Counted from the stretch's first letter, positions 34,929 to 45,397 are shown. The stretch is DNA of 64,000 nucleotides from Xanthomonas hyacinthi (GCF_009769165.1 NZ_CP043476.1:3417001-3481000); one strand, 5' to 3'. Notes: generated from the sequence alone by a model not told the origin. Program-made: numbers and translations.

Positions 34929-35324
34929 ATGAGCGAGATCCCTGGCGACCTCAAATTCCTCAAGTCCCATGAATGGGCGCGCGTCGAAGGCAACGGTCGC
35001 GTCACCGTCGGCATCTCCGAGCACGCCCAGGGCCTGCTCGGCGACCTGGTCTACGTCGAGCTGCCCAACGTCGGCGACGACGTCGTCGCCGGCAACGGCG
35101 TGGCCGTGGTCGAGTCGGTCAAGGCCGCCTCGGACGTGTACAGCCCGCTCAGCGGCAAGGTGGTCGAGGTCAATGCCGCGCTCAGCGACAAGCCGGAGAC
35201 GATCAACGAGGACGCGTACGGCGAAGGCTGGATCTTCGTGCTGGAGATCGCCGACCCGGAGCAGTTGAACGAGCTGCTGGCCCCGGACGACTACGCCGAG
35301 CTGCTCGAGGAAGACGGCCACTGA
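34929..35324 (+). CDS. gcvH: glycine cleavage system H protein
   Basis: This 131-residue lipoyl carrier shuttles the aminomethyl group between the P, T and L proteins. The lipoylated residue is Lys65 in [17 protein letters not shown], within the standard biotinyl/lipoyl fold. The start has CCGGAGCAGCCCC upstream. A GC-rich terminator follows at 35351-35375. Confidence 0.97.
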   Translation: MSEIPGDLKFLKSHEWARVEGNGRVTVGISEHAQGLLGDLVYVELPNVGDDVVAGNGVAVVESVKAASDVYSPLSGKVVEVNAALSDKPETINEDAYGEGWIFVLEIADPEQLNELLAPDDYAELLEEDGH

Positions 35325-35350
35325 GCCGACCCGCCTCCTCGCGACAGCCG

Positions 35351-35375
35351 AACCGGCCGCCTTGTGCGGCCGGTT
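35351..35375 (+). terminator. intrinsic terminator after gcvH
   Basis: AACCGGCCGC (35351-35360), a 5-nt loop CTTGT and GCGGCCGGTT (35366-35375) form a 10-bp stem. It is followed by TCCGTTT, a weak U-tract. Confidence 0.7.
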
Positions 35376-36225
35376 TCCGTTTGCGGCGGCGGACGCCGGC
35401 ATCGCCAAAAGAGCAGCTGGGTTTCGCCAGCCAGGCGATCGGCGTGGCAGCGGGCGGGTGCGCTACCGCGGATGCGGTCTGCCAGGCGCGCCGCAGCGCG
35501 GGCGGCGATGCGCACGCCGCGGCTCCGCCGCCGCCGACAGGCGGCATCGCGGCATCGACACCGGTACGCGGCGAACCACGCGTCGGATTTTTGGCAGTGA
35601 CGGTGATGTGGATCGCAGGCGTGCGCCGCGCGCGGAGCGTCCGCCGAGTGCAGCAGCGCTTGCCGCGCTGCGGCCATCGTCGGCGCGCGGCGTCGCGTTC
35701 GACCTGCCGCGAGCGTGGTCGCTGCGGCGTGCATGCGAGGCGAACGCGGATCGGCAGCGCGGGTGCCGGGCAAGACGCAACCCGACGCGTGCGACCGCGT
35801 GTGCGTGATGTGCCGGTGAGGAACACGCGCAGACAAGCGGACGCCGCCGCGGCAGCGTCGCTGCACCGCGATGCGGCGCATGCGCACGCTGCCAAGCGTC
35901 GAACAGCGCGAAAAAGTTTGCGCAGTTTCGCCTATTTGCTCTTGTGCGATGCCGGAACAGCGCATGCCGCGAAAAGTTTTTTTCAGCTTGCGGACAGGCG
36001 CGCGTGCGCGCGCCTGGATGCCGCCAGCGCCGCGCGCGGCGGCACGCGAAACTGTCGGTTGCGTTGGCCTGTTGCAAAAAAGCACGGGAATTACCGCTGT
36101 TTTTGTTTGCGTGGAAGATTGGCGGCGGGGTTCGCCGCTGCTGCCGTCGCGGTCCGAGCGCTGCCGATCGCGGCGATCGGCGCCGTCGCGACGCGCGGCG
36201 CCTGAAAAAAAATTGCGCGGAACTG
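35376..36225. other. 850-bp stretch without a recognisable gene
   Basis: Frames here are open only because the DNA is GC-rich. Their products are Arg/Ala-rich with no family resemblance on either strand. The last 330 bp contain isolated runs of A or T (near 35908, 35971, 36075, 36207 and 36232) set in GC-rich DNA, which is unusual here and may mark a bent or regulatory region ahead of the histone-like gene. I see no tRNA or known RNA fold. Confidence 0.5.
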
Positions 36226-36254
36226 TTGACAGTAAAAAAAAGCGTGATTAGGTT
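36226..36254 (+). promoter_or_regulatory. promoter of the histone-like gene
   Basis: A perfect -35 TTGACA (36226-36231) and TAGGTT (36249-36254) are separated by 17 bp that include an eight-A tract. The start would be near 36262, giving a leader of about 280 nt before the ATG at 36544. Confidence 0.5.
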
Positions 36255-36398
36255 TCGCCCAGCAGACGTTGCTGCGCAAGCGAGTGAATCGGATCGACAT
36301 CGAAACGCGAAGCACGACTTGGACATCCGCCAGGAACCTGATGATGGTGGAGCAGGTGTCGCTTCCCTCCGAGAAACGCAACGTCTCCCCTGGCACGG

Positions 36399-36430
36399 CA
36401 CCCGTATCGAGCTTCGGTACGGGTGTTTCT
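36399..36430 (+). terminator. hairpin in the long leader of the histone-like gene
   Basis: CACCCGTA (36399-36406) pairs with TACGGGTG (36418-36425), with an inner CGA/TCG pairing, followed by TTTCT. It could be an attenuator or the 3' end of a small RNA of about 165 nt starting at the promoter at 36226. The U-tract is weak. Confidence 0.35.
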
Positions 36431-36543
36431 GTATCCGACCCGGCCCGCAGCGCGCGCCGGCGGGTCCTGCAGGCGGACCATCGCCGCGGGTTTGCTTTAA
36501 CTGGGCGTTTTCAATCCATAGTTCACTGACGAGGAGCCATCCC

Positions 36544-36975
36544 ATGGCCACGAAGAAAGCTGCGAAAAAGAAGCCGGCCGCTAAGAAAGCGGTCAAGAAG
36601 ACTGCCGCCAAGAAGCTGGCAGCGAAGAAGATTTCGGTAAAGAAGGCGGTCGAGAAAGTCGCCAAGAAGGTCGCCAAGAAGGTCGCCAAGGTAAAGAAGG
36701 CGATCAAGAAGGCGGCCGCCAAAAAGACCACCGCGAAGAAGGCGGTGAAAAAGACGGCGAAGAAGGCAGCTGCAAAGAAAGCCGTCCCGAAGAAGGCGGT
36801 AAAGAAGACTGCGAAGAAGGCCGTCGCCAAGAAGGCCGTGAAGAAGTCGGCTGCCAAGAAGCCGGCCGCCAAGAAGGCCGTCGCCAAGAAGGCCGTGGCA
36901 AAGAAGAAGCCGGCCGCTCGCAAGAAGAAGGCCGCGCCGGTCGCGTTGCCGGCAACGCCCGCGCCGCTGATCTGA
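36544..36975 (+). CDS. histone H1-like Lys/Ala-rich DNA-binding protein
   Basis: This 143-residue protein is almost wholly Lys and Ala, built from repeats such as [11 protein letters not shown] and AAKKPAAKK. It ends with a short uncharged tail [11 protein letters not shown]. This is the AlgP/H1-like nucleoid protein found in Xanthomonas and Pseudomonas, which binds DNA non-specifically. Repeat number often varies between strains because the coding repeats (AAGAAGG units) slip. The ATG follows GACGAGGAGCC. It has a long leader with its own promoter and a strong terminator at 37004-37041. Confidence 0.92.
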   Translation: MATKKAAKKKPAAKKAVKKTAAKKLAAKKISVKKAVEKVAKKVAKKVAKVKKAIKKAAAKKTTAKKAVKKTAKKAAAKKAVPKKAVKKTAKKAVAKKAVKKSAAKKPAAKKAVAKKAVAKKKPAARKKKAAPVALPATPAPLI

Positions 36976-37003
36976 TCCGATCCATCCCGATAGCCGTACC
37001 TAA

Positions 37004-37041
37004 GCCCTCTCCCCGGTGCCCAGCGGGGAGGGAGCTTTTTT
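37004..37041 (+). terminator. intrinsic terminator after the histone-like gene
   Basis: GCCCTCTCCCC pairs with GGGGAGGGAGC, followed by a run of T residues (37035-37041). Confidence 0.8.
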
Positions 37042-37061
37042 ATTTCAGCCCGGTGGCTTTG

Positions 37062-37567
37062 CTGTAGGAGGGGTTTCAGCCCGACGCCTTACCGGGACCC
37101 GATTGCCGATCAATCGCATCTCCTGATCCGGGGCTGGCCGGTGCTGCACGCCGCTGATGCTGCAGAGGCGATGCGGCGATGGCCAAGAAGAACCTGATCC
37201 AGTTCCAGGCGGGCATGAGCCTGCCGGCGTTGCTGGAGTCCTATGGCAGCCAAGCGCAATGCCGGCCAGCGGTGTTCGAGCAGCGCTGGCCGCAAGGCTT
37301 CCTTGGCCAGGCCTGCGGGCATCGCTGGACAACGGCAAGAACGCCGTGCATGGCAGCTCCCACGCGTTGCGCCCCAAGGACCTGCGGCGCGGCCTCAGCG
37401 CGGTCTGCTACCGCTTCAACCGACGCTTCGGCCTGGCGGCCTTGGTGCCACGATGGATCTGCGCCGCCCTGCATCCAGCACCGCGGCCCTATCGGCTCGC
37501 GACGCTGGATGGGCGATGTGGAGAATCAGGTCCCGGTGACGCGTCGGAGCTGAAGCCCCTCCTACAG
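37062..37567. repeat. inverted REP-like arms flanking an IS1595 remnant
   Basis: The left arm (37062-37104) begins CTGTAGGAGGGGTTTCAG and ends ACCGGGACCCGATT. The right arm (37524-37567), read on the other strand, begins CTGTAGGAGGGGCTTCAG and ends ACCGGGACCTGATT. They are about 43 bp long, nearly identical and face each other. The transposase remnant lies between them. Confidence 0.7.
37179..37505 (+). pseudogene. IS1595-family transposase remnant
   Basis: The first frame reads MAKKNLIQFQAGMSLPALLE, then SYGSQAQC...RWPQGF, then ACGH, like the N-terminal zinc-ribbon region of IS1595 transposases. A frame change leads to KNAVHGSSHALRPKDLRRGL and CYRFNRRFGLAALVPRW, which is the C-terminus of the same family. 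The central DDE catalytic region (about 200 residues) is missing. The remnant is non-functional. Confidence 0.75.
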
Positions 37568-37682
37568 AAGGCGGTTGGGCTGGGGCTGCAAAAAAAGCCG
37601 CTTTTTTTTAAAGTCGGCACTTTCTCATCAAATCGCTTGACAGCGATTTGCCCCGGGCCATCATCCTGCGGTCCCGAGTCCC
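37549..37682 (+). repeat. dispersed intergenic module, copy B (before the helicase gene)
   Basis: This copy matches 33498-33646 block by block (GCTGAAGCCCCT, CTACAGAA, GGCTGCAAAAA, CATCAAATCGC, TGACA-CGATTTG, CCCGGG, CATCCTGC, GTCCCG). It ends at the ATG region of the helicase gene, so part of it would lie in that gene's 5' leader. The A-rich hairpin is less symmetrical than in copy A. Confidence 0.7.
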
Positions 37683-37685
37683 CCC

Positions 37686-39686
37686 ATGTCCCTCGCCCAT
37701 GCCAGCACCGAAGCGCTCAGCGAAGGCGGTGCGCTTGCCCGCCAACTCGATGCGTTCGTGCCGCGCGCGGCGCAGTTGCGTTTGACCGCGGCCATCGCCG
37801 AGGCGTTCGAGCAGCGCGACGTGCTGCTCGCCGAGGCCGGCACCGGCACCGGCAAGACCTATGCGTACCTGGTGCCGGCGCTGCTGTCGGGATTGAAGAC
37901 CATCGTCTCCACCGGCACCCGCGCGCTGCAGGACCAGCTCTACCACCGCGACCTGCCGCGGGTGCGCGCGGCGCTGGGCGTGGGCTTGAACAGCGCGCTG
38001 CTGAAGGGCCGCGCCAACTATCTGTGCAAGTACCGGCTGGAGCAGGCCAAGGGCGAGCCGCGCTTCACCGCGCGCGAGCAGATCGCCCAGTTCCAGCGCA
38101 TCGTCGCCTGGGGCGCACGCACCCGCTTCGGCGACATCGCCGAGCTGGAGGCGCTGCCCGACGATTCGCCGCTGCTGCCGATGGTCACCTCGACCATGGA
38201 CAACTGCCTCGGCAGCGAGTGCCCGTTCTGGGGCGAGTGCTTCGTGGTGCAGGCGCGGCAGCGCGCGCAGGCGGCCGACGTGGTGGTGGTCAACCACCAT
38301 CTGCTGCTGGCGGACCTGGCGCTGAAGCAGGAGGGCTTCGGCGAGATCCTGCCCGGTGCGCAGGCCTTCGTCATCGACGAGGCGCACCAGCTGCCGGAAC
38401 TGGCGGCGAACTTCTTCGGCGAGAGCTTCGGCATGCGTCCGTTGCAGGAGCTGGCGCGCGATTGCGTGACCGAGAGCCGCCACGTCGCCGGCGCGCTGGC
38501 CAGCCTGCAGGCGCCGGTGCAGGCGCTGGAGCAGGCCTTGCGCGAACTGCGCGCGGCGATGGAAGGGCTGCCCACCCGCGGCACCCAATGGCGGCTGCTG
38601 GCCAAGCCGCAGCTGCGCGACGGTTTCGACGCGCTGCTGGCGGAACTGGCGCGCTTGCAGGAGAGCCTGGCGGCGCTGCGCGCGGCCTCGCCCGGCTTCG
38701 ACGCCTGCGCCGCACGCGCGCAGGAGATGCGCGCGCGCCTGGGCCACTGGCTCGGCGACGACGCGCCGATCCCGGATTTCGACGCCGAGCCGGCACCGCC
38801 ATCTAGCGACGTGCTGTGGTACGAACTGAGCGCGCGCGGCTTCCGCTGCCAGCGCACGCCGCTGGACGTGTCCGGCCCGCTGCGCCTGCACCGCGAGAAG
38901 TCGCACGCGGCCTGGGTGTTCACCTCGGCGACGCTGGCGGTGAAGGGCGATTTCGAGCACATCGCCACGCGCCTGGGGCTGAGCGATCCGATGACCCTGC
39001 TGCAGCCCAGTCCGTTCGACTGGGCGCGGCAGGCGCTGTGTTATTTGCCGGCGCTGCCGGACCCGAACGCGCGCGGCTTCGGCACCGCCTTGATCGCGGC
39101 GCTGCATCCGGTGCTGCAGGCCTCGCAGGGCCGCGCGTTCCTGCTGTTCGCCTCGCACCGCGCGCTGCGCGAAGCCGCCGAGGCGCTGCGCGACGGGCCG
39201 TGGCCGCTGTTCGTGCAGGGCGAGGCGCCGCGCGCGAGCTTGCTGCAGCGGTTCCGCGAGTCCGGCAACGGCGTGCTGCTCGGCTCGGCCAGTTTCCGCG
39301 AAGGCGTGGACGTGGTCGGCGATGCGCTGAGCGTGGTGGTGATCGACAAGCTGCCGTTCGCCGCGCCGGACGATCCGGTATTCGAGGCGCGGCTGGACGC
39401 GATCCGCCGCGACGGCGGCAACCCGTTCCGCGACGAACAGCTGCCGCAGGCGGTGATCGCGCTGAAGCAGGGCGTGGGCCGGCTGATCCGCAGCGAGAGC
39501 GACCGCGGCGTGCTGGTGCTGTGCGATCCGCGGCTGCTGTCCAAATCCTACGGCCGCACCTTCCTGGAGTCGCTGCCGCCGTTCGCACGGACGCGCGATG
39601 TCGAGGACGTGCGCCAGTTCTTCGGCGCCGGCGCCGCGGCGCTGGTGGATAATCACGACGACGTCGCGTCGCCGCCGTTCGACTAG
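37686..39686 (+). CDS. yoaA: DinG/YoaA-family ATP-dependent DNA helicase
   Basis: This 666-residue superfamily 2 helicase of the XPD-like iron-sulfur group has Walker A EAGTGTGKTYAYLV, the DEAH box IDEAHQLPE, and four Cys suited to an Fe-S cluster (C in NYLCKYRL, then CLGSECPFWGEC). Late motifs include LGSASFREGVDVVGD and GVGRLIRSESDRGVL. It should unwind forked or damaged DNA. The length and the absence of the DinG-specific N-terminal exonuclease favour YoaA. Downstream, tsaB starts 79 bp later. Confidence 0.9.
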   Translation: MSLAHASTEALSEGGALARQLDAFVPRAAQLRLTAAIAEAFEQRDVLLAEAGTGTGKTYAYLVPALLSGLKTIVSTGTRALQDQLYHRDLPRVRAALGVGLNSALLKGRANYLCKYRLEQAKGEPRFTAREQIAQFQRIVAWGARTRFGDIAELEALPDDSPLLPMVTSTMDNCLGSECPFWGECFVVQARQRAQAADVVVVNHHLLLADLALKQEGFGEILPGAQAFVIDEAHQLPELAANFFGESFGMRPLQELARDCVTESRHVAGALASLQAPVQALEQALRELRAAMEGLPTRGTQWRLLAKPQLRDGFDALLAELARLQESLAALRAASPGFDACAARAQEMRARLGHWLGDDAPIPDFDAEPAPPSSDVLWYELSARGFRCQRTPLDVSGPLRLHREKSHAAWVFTSATLAVKGDFEHIATRLGLSDPMTLLQPSPFDWARQALCYLPALPDPNARGFGTALIAALHPVLQASQGRAFLLFASHRALREAAEALRDGPWPLFVQGEAPRASLLQRFRESGNGVLLGSASFREGVDVVGDALSVVVIDKLPFAAPDDPVFEARLDAIRRDGGNPFRDEQLPQAVIALKQGVGRLIRSESDRGVLVLCDPRLLSKSYGRTFLESLPPFARTRDVEDVRQFFGAGAAALVDNHDDVASPPFD

Positions 39687-39765
39687 CCGGCGCCCGGCAT
39701 CCGCTTCTCGCTCTTCGCTTCGCTTTTTCGATTCCCGAATCCCCATTTCCGATTCCCGGCCCCCA

Positions 39766-40467
39766 ATGAACATCCTCGCCTTCGAAACCGCCACAGAAGC
39801 CCTGTCCGTTGCCGTGCATGTCGATGGCAAGGTCCTGGAGCGCTTCGAACTCGCGCCGCGCCGGCATGCCGAGCTGGCGCTGCCGTGGGCCGAGCAGTTG
39901 CTGGCCGAGGCCGGCATCGCCCGCAGCCAGCTCGATGCGATCGCCTTCGGCCGCGGCCCCGGCGCGTTCACCGGCGTGCGCCTGGCGATCGCGCTGGCGC
40001 AGGGCATCGCCCTGGCGCTGGATCTGCCGGTGCTGCCGGTGTCCACCTTGCACGCGCTGGCCTTGCGCGCGCCGGCCGCTGCGCCGCGCGTGCTGGCCGC
40101 GATCGATGCGCGCATGGGCGAGATCTACGCGGCCACGTTCGCGCGCCACGCCGACGGTCTGCACGCGCTGACGCCGGAGCAGGTGCTGGCCCCGGACGCG
40201 TTCGTGCTGCCGGATGCGGATGCGCACTGGCACGGCGTCGGCACCGGCCTGGCGGCGATCGACGGCGTGCTGCGGCGGCGCCTGCACGCGCAGTTGCGCA
40301 GCGTCGATGCGCAGGCCTTGCCGCATGCCGCCGACGTGCTGAGCCTGGCGCTGGCCGCGTATGCGCGCGGCGAAGCGGTCGCGCCGGAGCGCGCCGAGCC
40401 GGCCTACCTGCGCGACAACGTGGCGCTGACCCTGGCCGAGCAGCAGGCGCAGCGGGCCGTACGATGA
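39766..40467 (+). CDS. tsaB: tRNA t6A37 synthesis protein TsaB
   Basis: This 233-residue ASKHA-fold protein starts MNILAFETATEALSVAV and contains IAFGRGPGAFTGVRLA, the conserved TsaB signature. With TsaC, TsaD and TsaE it forms threonylcarbamoyl-adenosine at position 37 of ANN-decoding tRNAs. The ATG at 39766 gives the normal family length. Its stop overlaps the ATG of a gene remnant at 40464 (ATGA). Confidence 0.95.
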   Translation: MNILAFETATEALSVAVHVDGKVLERFELAPRRHAELALPWAEQLLAEAGIARSQLDAIAFGRGPGAFTGVRLAIALAQGIALALDLPVLPVSTLHALALRAPAAAPRVLAAIDARMGEIYAATFARHADGLHALTPEQVLAPDAFVLPDADAHWHGVGTGLAAIDGVLRRRLHAQLRSVDAQALPHAADVLSLALAAYARGEAVAPERAEPAYLRDNVALTLAEQQAQRAVR

Positions 40468-40648
40468 GCGTGGTGCTGCGCGCGGCCAATCTCGGCGACG
40501 CCGCCGCTGGCACCGCGGCGAGCTGCGGGCAGCTGGCTGGCGCCTTCTACGGCATCGACGGCATCCCCGCCGCCTGGCGCGCGCGCAGAATGCAGCGGGG
40601 ATCGTCGCGCTGGCCGATCGCCTGCATCGGGCCAGCCTCGCGCGGTGA
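40464..40648 (+). pseudogene. C-terminal remnant of an ADP-ribosylglycohydrolase
   Basis: The frame from 40464 reads VVLRAANLGDAAAGTAASCGQ, then LAGAFYGIDGIPAAW. This matches the conserved C-terminal region of ADP-ribosyl(dinitrogen reductase) hydrolases (AANLGDDADTTAAxCGQLAGA in relatives). The metal-binding Asp pair in GDDADT has become GDAAAGT. After RARRMQ the true continuation lies in another frame (AGIVALADRLHRASLAR, stop at 40646-40648). The first 200 or more residues are absent. It starts by ATGA overlap with tsaB, so a short useless product may still be translated. Confidence 0.7.
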
Positions 40649-40705
40649 GGACGGGCGGGGACGCCGGCCGCCCTCGGCCGGCGCCCTGCACATCGCCGGC
40701 TCTAC

Positions 40706-43700
40706 TCAGTAGTCGTAGCTGACGCTCAACCGCAGCGAGCGCGGTGCCTGGCGCAGCAACGCCGCGCCGTACACCGGATCGCTGTTGCCCGGATCCGTTT
40801 CCGAATACGGGTACTTCCACAGCGCGGCCTGGCCGTTGAAGACGTTGAACACGTCCAGGTTGAAGGCCAGCTTGTGGTCGGCGTACGCCGGCCGCCACGA
40901 CGCGCCGAGATCGAGCTGCTTCAACCATGGCAGGCGGCCCTGGCTGCCCGGCGGTGCCGCCTCGCCCTGGTAATAGTGGTAGGCGATGCCGTAGCCGGAC
41001 GGATCGCTCTGGTCGGCGCCGTACGAGCCGAGCGCGCTGAACGGCGTGCCGGACTGCAGCTTGAGATTGGCCGACACCAGCCATTCGGGGCTGAACTGGT
41101 AATAGCCGTAGAACTTGAACTGATGGGTATGGTCGTTGCTCTGCGGGCCGTTGGTGTGTTCCATCAGTTGCGCGAAGTCCCAGGACTGGGTGGTGGATAC
41201 CGCGGTCTGGCCGATGCCCGACAGCAGCTGGCCCTCGGTGGTGCCGTAGCTGCGCGACCAGGTGTAGTCGAAGCGCCCGTACCAGCGCTGGTCGAACGGG
41301 TGCTCCAGCGACAGGTTGAGTCCGTAGTAGTTGCGCTTGAACTTGGGAAAACCCAGCTCGGCATTGCTCAGCGGCACGCTGACGTAGTTGCCCGAGGTAT
41401 CCACCAGAGTGAAGGTGTTGGACTTGCCCGGATTGATCAGCCAGCAGCTGACCGGATTGCTGGCCAGGGTCACCGCGTGCCCTTGCGCCGCCGCGGCGGC
41501 GAACACCGTGTCGCTGTCGCAGTAGTCGTCCACGCCGCTGCGCAGCACGCGGTAGGTGCCCTTGGCGCCGTACACCCAGCTGTCGCCCCAGGCCTTGGTG
41601 AAGCCGAGGATGAACTCGTCCTGGAACGAGGGCTTGATGCCCTGCGTGGCCACGGTCTTGGGATCGGGCAGGATGCCGTAGTAGTTGTTGGAGGAGACCG
41701 CGCCGGAGATCTGGGTCAGGTCGGTGGGGTAGCCGTTGGCGTCGATGCCGCCGTAGGTGTAGTAGGTCGAGGTCGCCAGGGTCGCGCCGGCCGCGTTGAA
41801 GGCCGGATTCAGCGGCAGCGCCAGGTAGTAGCGGCCGGCGTTGCCGTAGACCTTGAAGCGCGCATCGCCGTCGACGTCCCAGCTGAAGCCCAGGCGCGGC
41901 GCCCACTGCCCGCTGGTCTGCTTGATGTAGGCGTCGCCGTCGCGGTTGTAGTTGGTGAACTGGTCCAGGCGCAGGCCGAGGCTGAGCAGGAAGCGCTCGC
42001 TGACCTGCCAGTTGTCCTCGATGTACTGCGCGCGCTGCACCGCGCGCACCGAGGCCAGCGCGCTGTACACGTACCTGCGCACGTAGTAGCCGTCCTCGCC
42101 GTTGGCATAGCCGCCGGTGGCCGGCACGCCGAGGCCGGTATTGATCGGCACGCTCGGGTTGGACTGGCCGTAGATCCAGTAGTAGCCGTCGGCCGAGGCC
42201 ACCGAGCCGCGGTTGAGCGCGCGCGCGTTCTGGTTGTCGATGCCGATGGTGATGCTGTGCTCGCCGATGACGTAGTTCAGGTCCAGCCGCAGGTTGTCGG
42301 TGCGGTTGCCGCGGTCGGGATCGACCAGCAAGGACGTGGTCTGCGCGTTGGTGATCGGGGTGCCGCCGGTATAGGCGGGGTTCTGGAACGAGGCGTCGTC
42401 GACGTAGGTCAGTGCGCCGTTGTAGTTGGGGTTGCCGGTGTAGTCGTCGGTGCGCTGCTTGCCGTACTGGGCGCCGAAGGTCAGGCGGTCGGTGAGGTAG
42501 CCGGTGTACTTGGCGGTCCACAGGTCGCCGCCGGTCTTGGTGGTGTCGGCGCTGCCGCGCCGATGGCCGATGTCGTAGCCGCTGTAGTCGTAGTAGCTGC
42601 CGCGGGTGATGTAGCGGCTGGAGGCGCCGGTGATCTCCAGCAGCTGGCTGTCGCTGATGTTCCAGTCCAGCTTGGCGTACCAGCTCGGCTGGCGGTAGTC
42701 GTCGTCGTAGTAGCCGGTGTTGGTTTCGCGCGCGCCGTAGAATCTGCCGCCGTCCTGGCGCTGCAGTTCGTAGGAGCCGAAGAAGAACAGCGTGTCCTGG
42801 ATCAGCGGGCCGCCCGCGTAGAGGCTCTGCGTGCTGAGCGTGGAACTGCTCTTGCTGTCCGGCCGGTACAGGCTGCCGTCGCCAGGCGCGTAGACGTCCT
42901 TCTGCGAGGAGCGCAGGCCGTCCGGCTCCCAGGTCGCCTGTCCGCCGAAATGCCAGTCGTTGCTGCCACGCTTGCCGACCGCATTGATCACGCCGCCATC
43001 GGAGCGGCCGTACTTGGCGCTGTAGCCGCCGGTATAGACCTCCAACTGGTCGATGCTGCCGTAGGGCAGGGTCAGCCCGCCCAGTCCGCGCAGCGGATCG
43101 GTGGTATTGAAGCCGTTGATGTAATAGGCGTTCTCCGCGGCCGAAGAGCCGCCGAAGCTGAGCAACTGCGCACCGGTCGGGCCGACATAGGTGCCGCTGC
43201 CGCTGTTGCCGGCCACGCCGGGCGCCAGCTGCGCGATCGCCTCGGCCGAGCGCCCCAGCGGCAGCCGCTGCAGCTGCTCGGCATCGATCACGGTGCGCGA
43301 GTCCACGCTGCTCACGTCGATCGCCGCGGCGGCGCGGTCGGCGCTGACGATGACCCCGGTCAGGCTGGTGACCGCGGCGAAGGAGACGTCGGTGACCACG
43401 CCGACGGTCAGGCCCACGCCCTCGCGGCTGCCGAGCACGGCGTCGTCGGCGCCCTTGGCGACGATGGTGTAGGTGCCCAGCGGCAGCTGGCCGATGCTGT
43501 AGCGGCCGCGCGCATCGACCGCGACTTCGCGGCTGAGGCCGCTGTCGCTGCGGACCTGCACGCGTTGCGCGTTGGCCGGCGCCTGGCCGGCGACGGCGCC
43601 GGTGGTGGACTGGGCCAGGACGGGCGGCGCGGCGAGGGCGGCGCTCAGCGCCAGCGCGAGCAGGGCGGGCCTGCGAAGGAGGGGGGGCATGGAGGAGGCG

Positions 43701-43747
43701 GCTCGGGTGGTGGGGGCGGGGATGCGCCGCGCCTGCTTCCGAGTCAC
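40706..43747 (-). CDS. Oar-like TonB-dependent receptor with carboxypeptidase-regulatory domain
   Basis: From the GTG at 43747 (AAGGA five bases upstream) this is 1013 residues; an ATG at 43690 is an alternative. A signal peptide ends ALAAPPVLAQ. An Ig-like CarboxypepD_reg domain follows (VRSDSGLSREVAVDARGRY...GTYTIVAKG), then a plug with EQLQRLPLGRSAEAIAQLAPG and YYINGFNTTDPLRGLGG, and a large barrel ending SLRLSVSYDY. The layout is that of Oar proteins, which are outer-membrane receptors linked to adhesion, development or import of peptides. The substrate is not indicated by neighbours. About 140 bp upstream begins the 144-bp repeat array. Confidence 0.92.
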   Translation of the reverse strand: MTRKQARRIPAPTTRAASSMPPLLRRPALLALALSAALAAPPVLAQSTTGAVAGQAPANAQRVQVRSDSGLSREVAVDARGRYSIGQLPLGTYTIVAKGADDAVLGSREGVGLTVGVVTDVSFAAVTSLTGVIVSADRAAAAIDVSSVDSRTVIDAEQLQRLPLGRSAEAIAQLAPGVAGNSGSGTYVGPTGAQLLSFGGSSAAENAYYINGFNTTDPLRGLGGLTLPYGSIDQLEVYTGGYSAKYGRSDGGVINAVGKRGSNDWHFGGQATWEPDGLRSSQKDVYAPGDGSLYRPDSKSSSTLSTQSLYAGGPLIQDTLFFFGSYELQRQDGGRFYGARETNTGYYDDDYRQPSWYAKLDWNISDSQLLEITGASSRYITRGSYYDYSGYDIGHRRGSADTTKTGGDLWTAKYTGYLTDRLTFGAQYGKQRTDDYTGNPNYNGALTYVDDASFQNPAYTGGTPITNAQTTSLLVDPDRGNRTDNLRLDLNYVIGEHSITIGIDNQNARALNRGSVASADGYYWIYGQSNPSVPINTGLGVPATGGYANGEDGYYVRRYVYSALASVRAVQRAQYIEDNWQVSERFLLSLGLRLDQFTNYNRDGDAYIKQTSGQWAPRLGFSWDVDGDARFKVYGNAGRYYLALPLNPAFNAAGATLATSTYYTYGGIDANGYPTDLTQISGAVSSNNYYGILPDPKTVATQGIKPSFQDEFILGFTKAWGDSWVYGAKGTYRVLRSGVDDYCDSDTVFAAAAAQGHAVTLASNPVSCWLINPGKSNTFTLVDTSGNYVSVPLSNAELGFPKFKRNYYGLNLSLEHPFDQRWYGRFDYTWSRSYGTTEGQLLSGIGQTAVSTTQSWDFAQLMEHTNGPQSNDHTHQFKFYGYYQFSPEWLVSANLKLQSGTPFSALGSYGADQSDPSGYGIAYHYYQGEAAPPGSQGRLPWLKQLDLGASWRPAYADHKLAFNLDVFNVFNGQAALWKYPYSETDPGNSDPVYGAALLRQAPRSLRLSVSYDY

Positions 43748-44228
43748 TCGTCCTTGGCGATGCGGTGTGCGCGGTAACGTTCCCCGCCACCATTAACCTT
43801 AATGTGATGCCTATTCAGAAATGCCGCGTCGTTATGTCGCTGGCACCAATGGTTATCTCGGTCCTTGCCGTGGGCGCGCATGCGGCGCCACGTGGTGCAA
43901 CTCCCTTCTCCCGTCGGGAGAAGGTGCCCCGCAGGGGCGGATGAGGGTACGGGCGAAGCCTGGAAATGTTCGATGCCGCCAGGCGATCCGTGCTGGCCGC
44001 ACCCTCACCCCAACCCCTCTCCCGGTGGGAGAGGGGCTCGATTTGTTCCTTCTCCCTGCGGGAGAAGGTGCCCCGCAGGGGCGGATGAGGGTACGGGCGA
44101 AGCCTGGAAACGTTCGGTGCCGCCAGGCGATCCGTGCCGGCCGTACCCTCACCCCAACCCCTCTCCCGATGGGAGAGGGGCTCGATTTGTCCTGGTCTAA
44201 TTCTCGTGGACACCTCGATAGGGGATGA

Positions 44229-45397
<1,169 letters not shown>

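Noticed and set aside
35900..36240. Phased A-tracts giving intrinsic DNA curvature.
   Set aside because: The spacings between A/T runs (about 66, 101, 131 and 28 bp) do not follow the helical repeat, so phasing is not supported.
35463..36923. A 486-codon minus-strand frame covering the histone-like gene.
   Set aside because: Its start is the antisense of AAG repeats (Phe/Ala/Leu-rich), and the rest is low-complexity; the plus-strand Lys/Ala protein is the known family.
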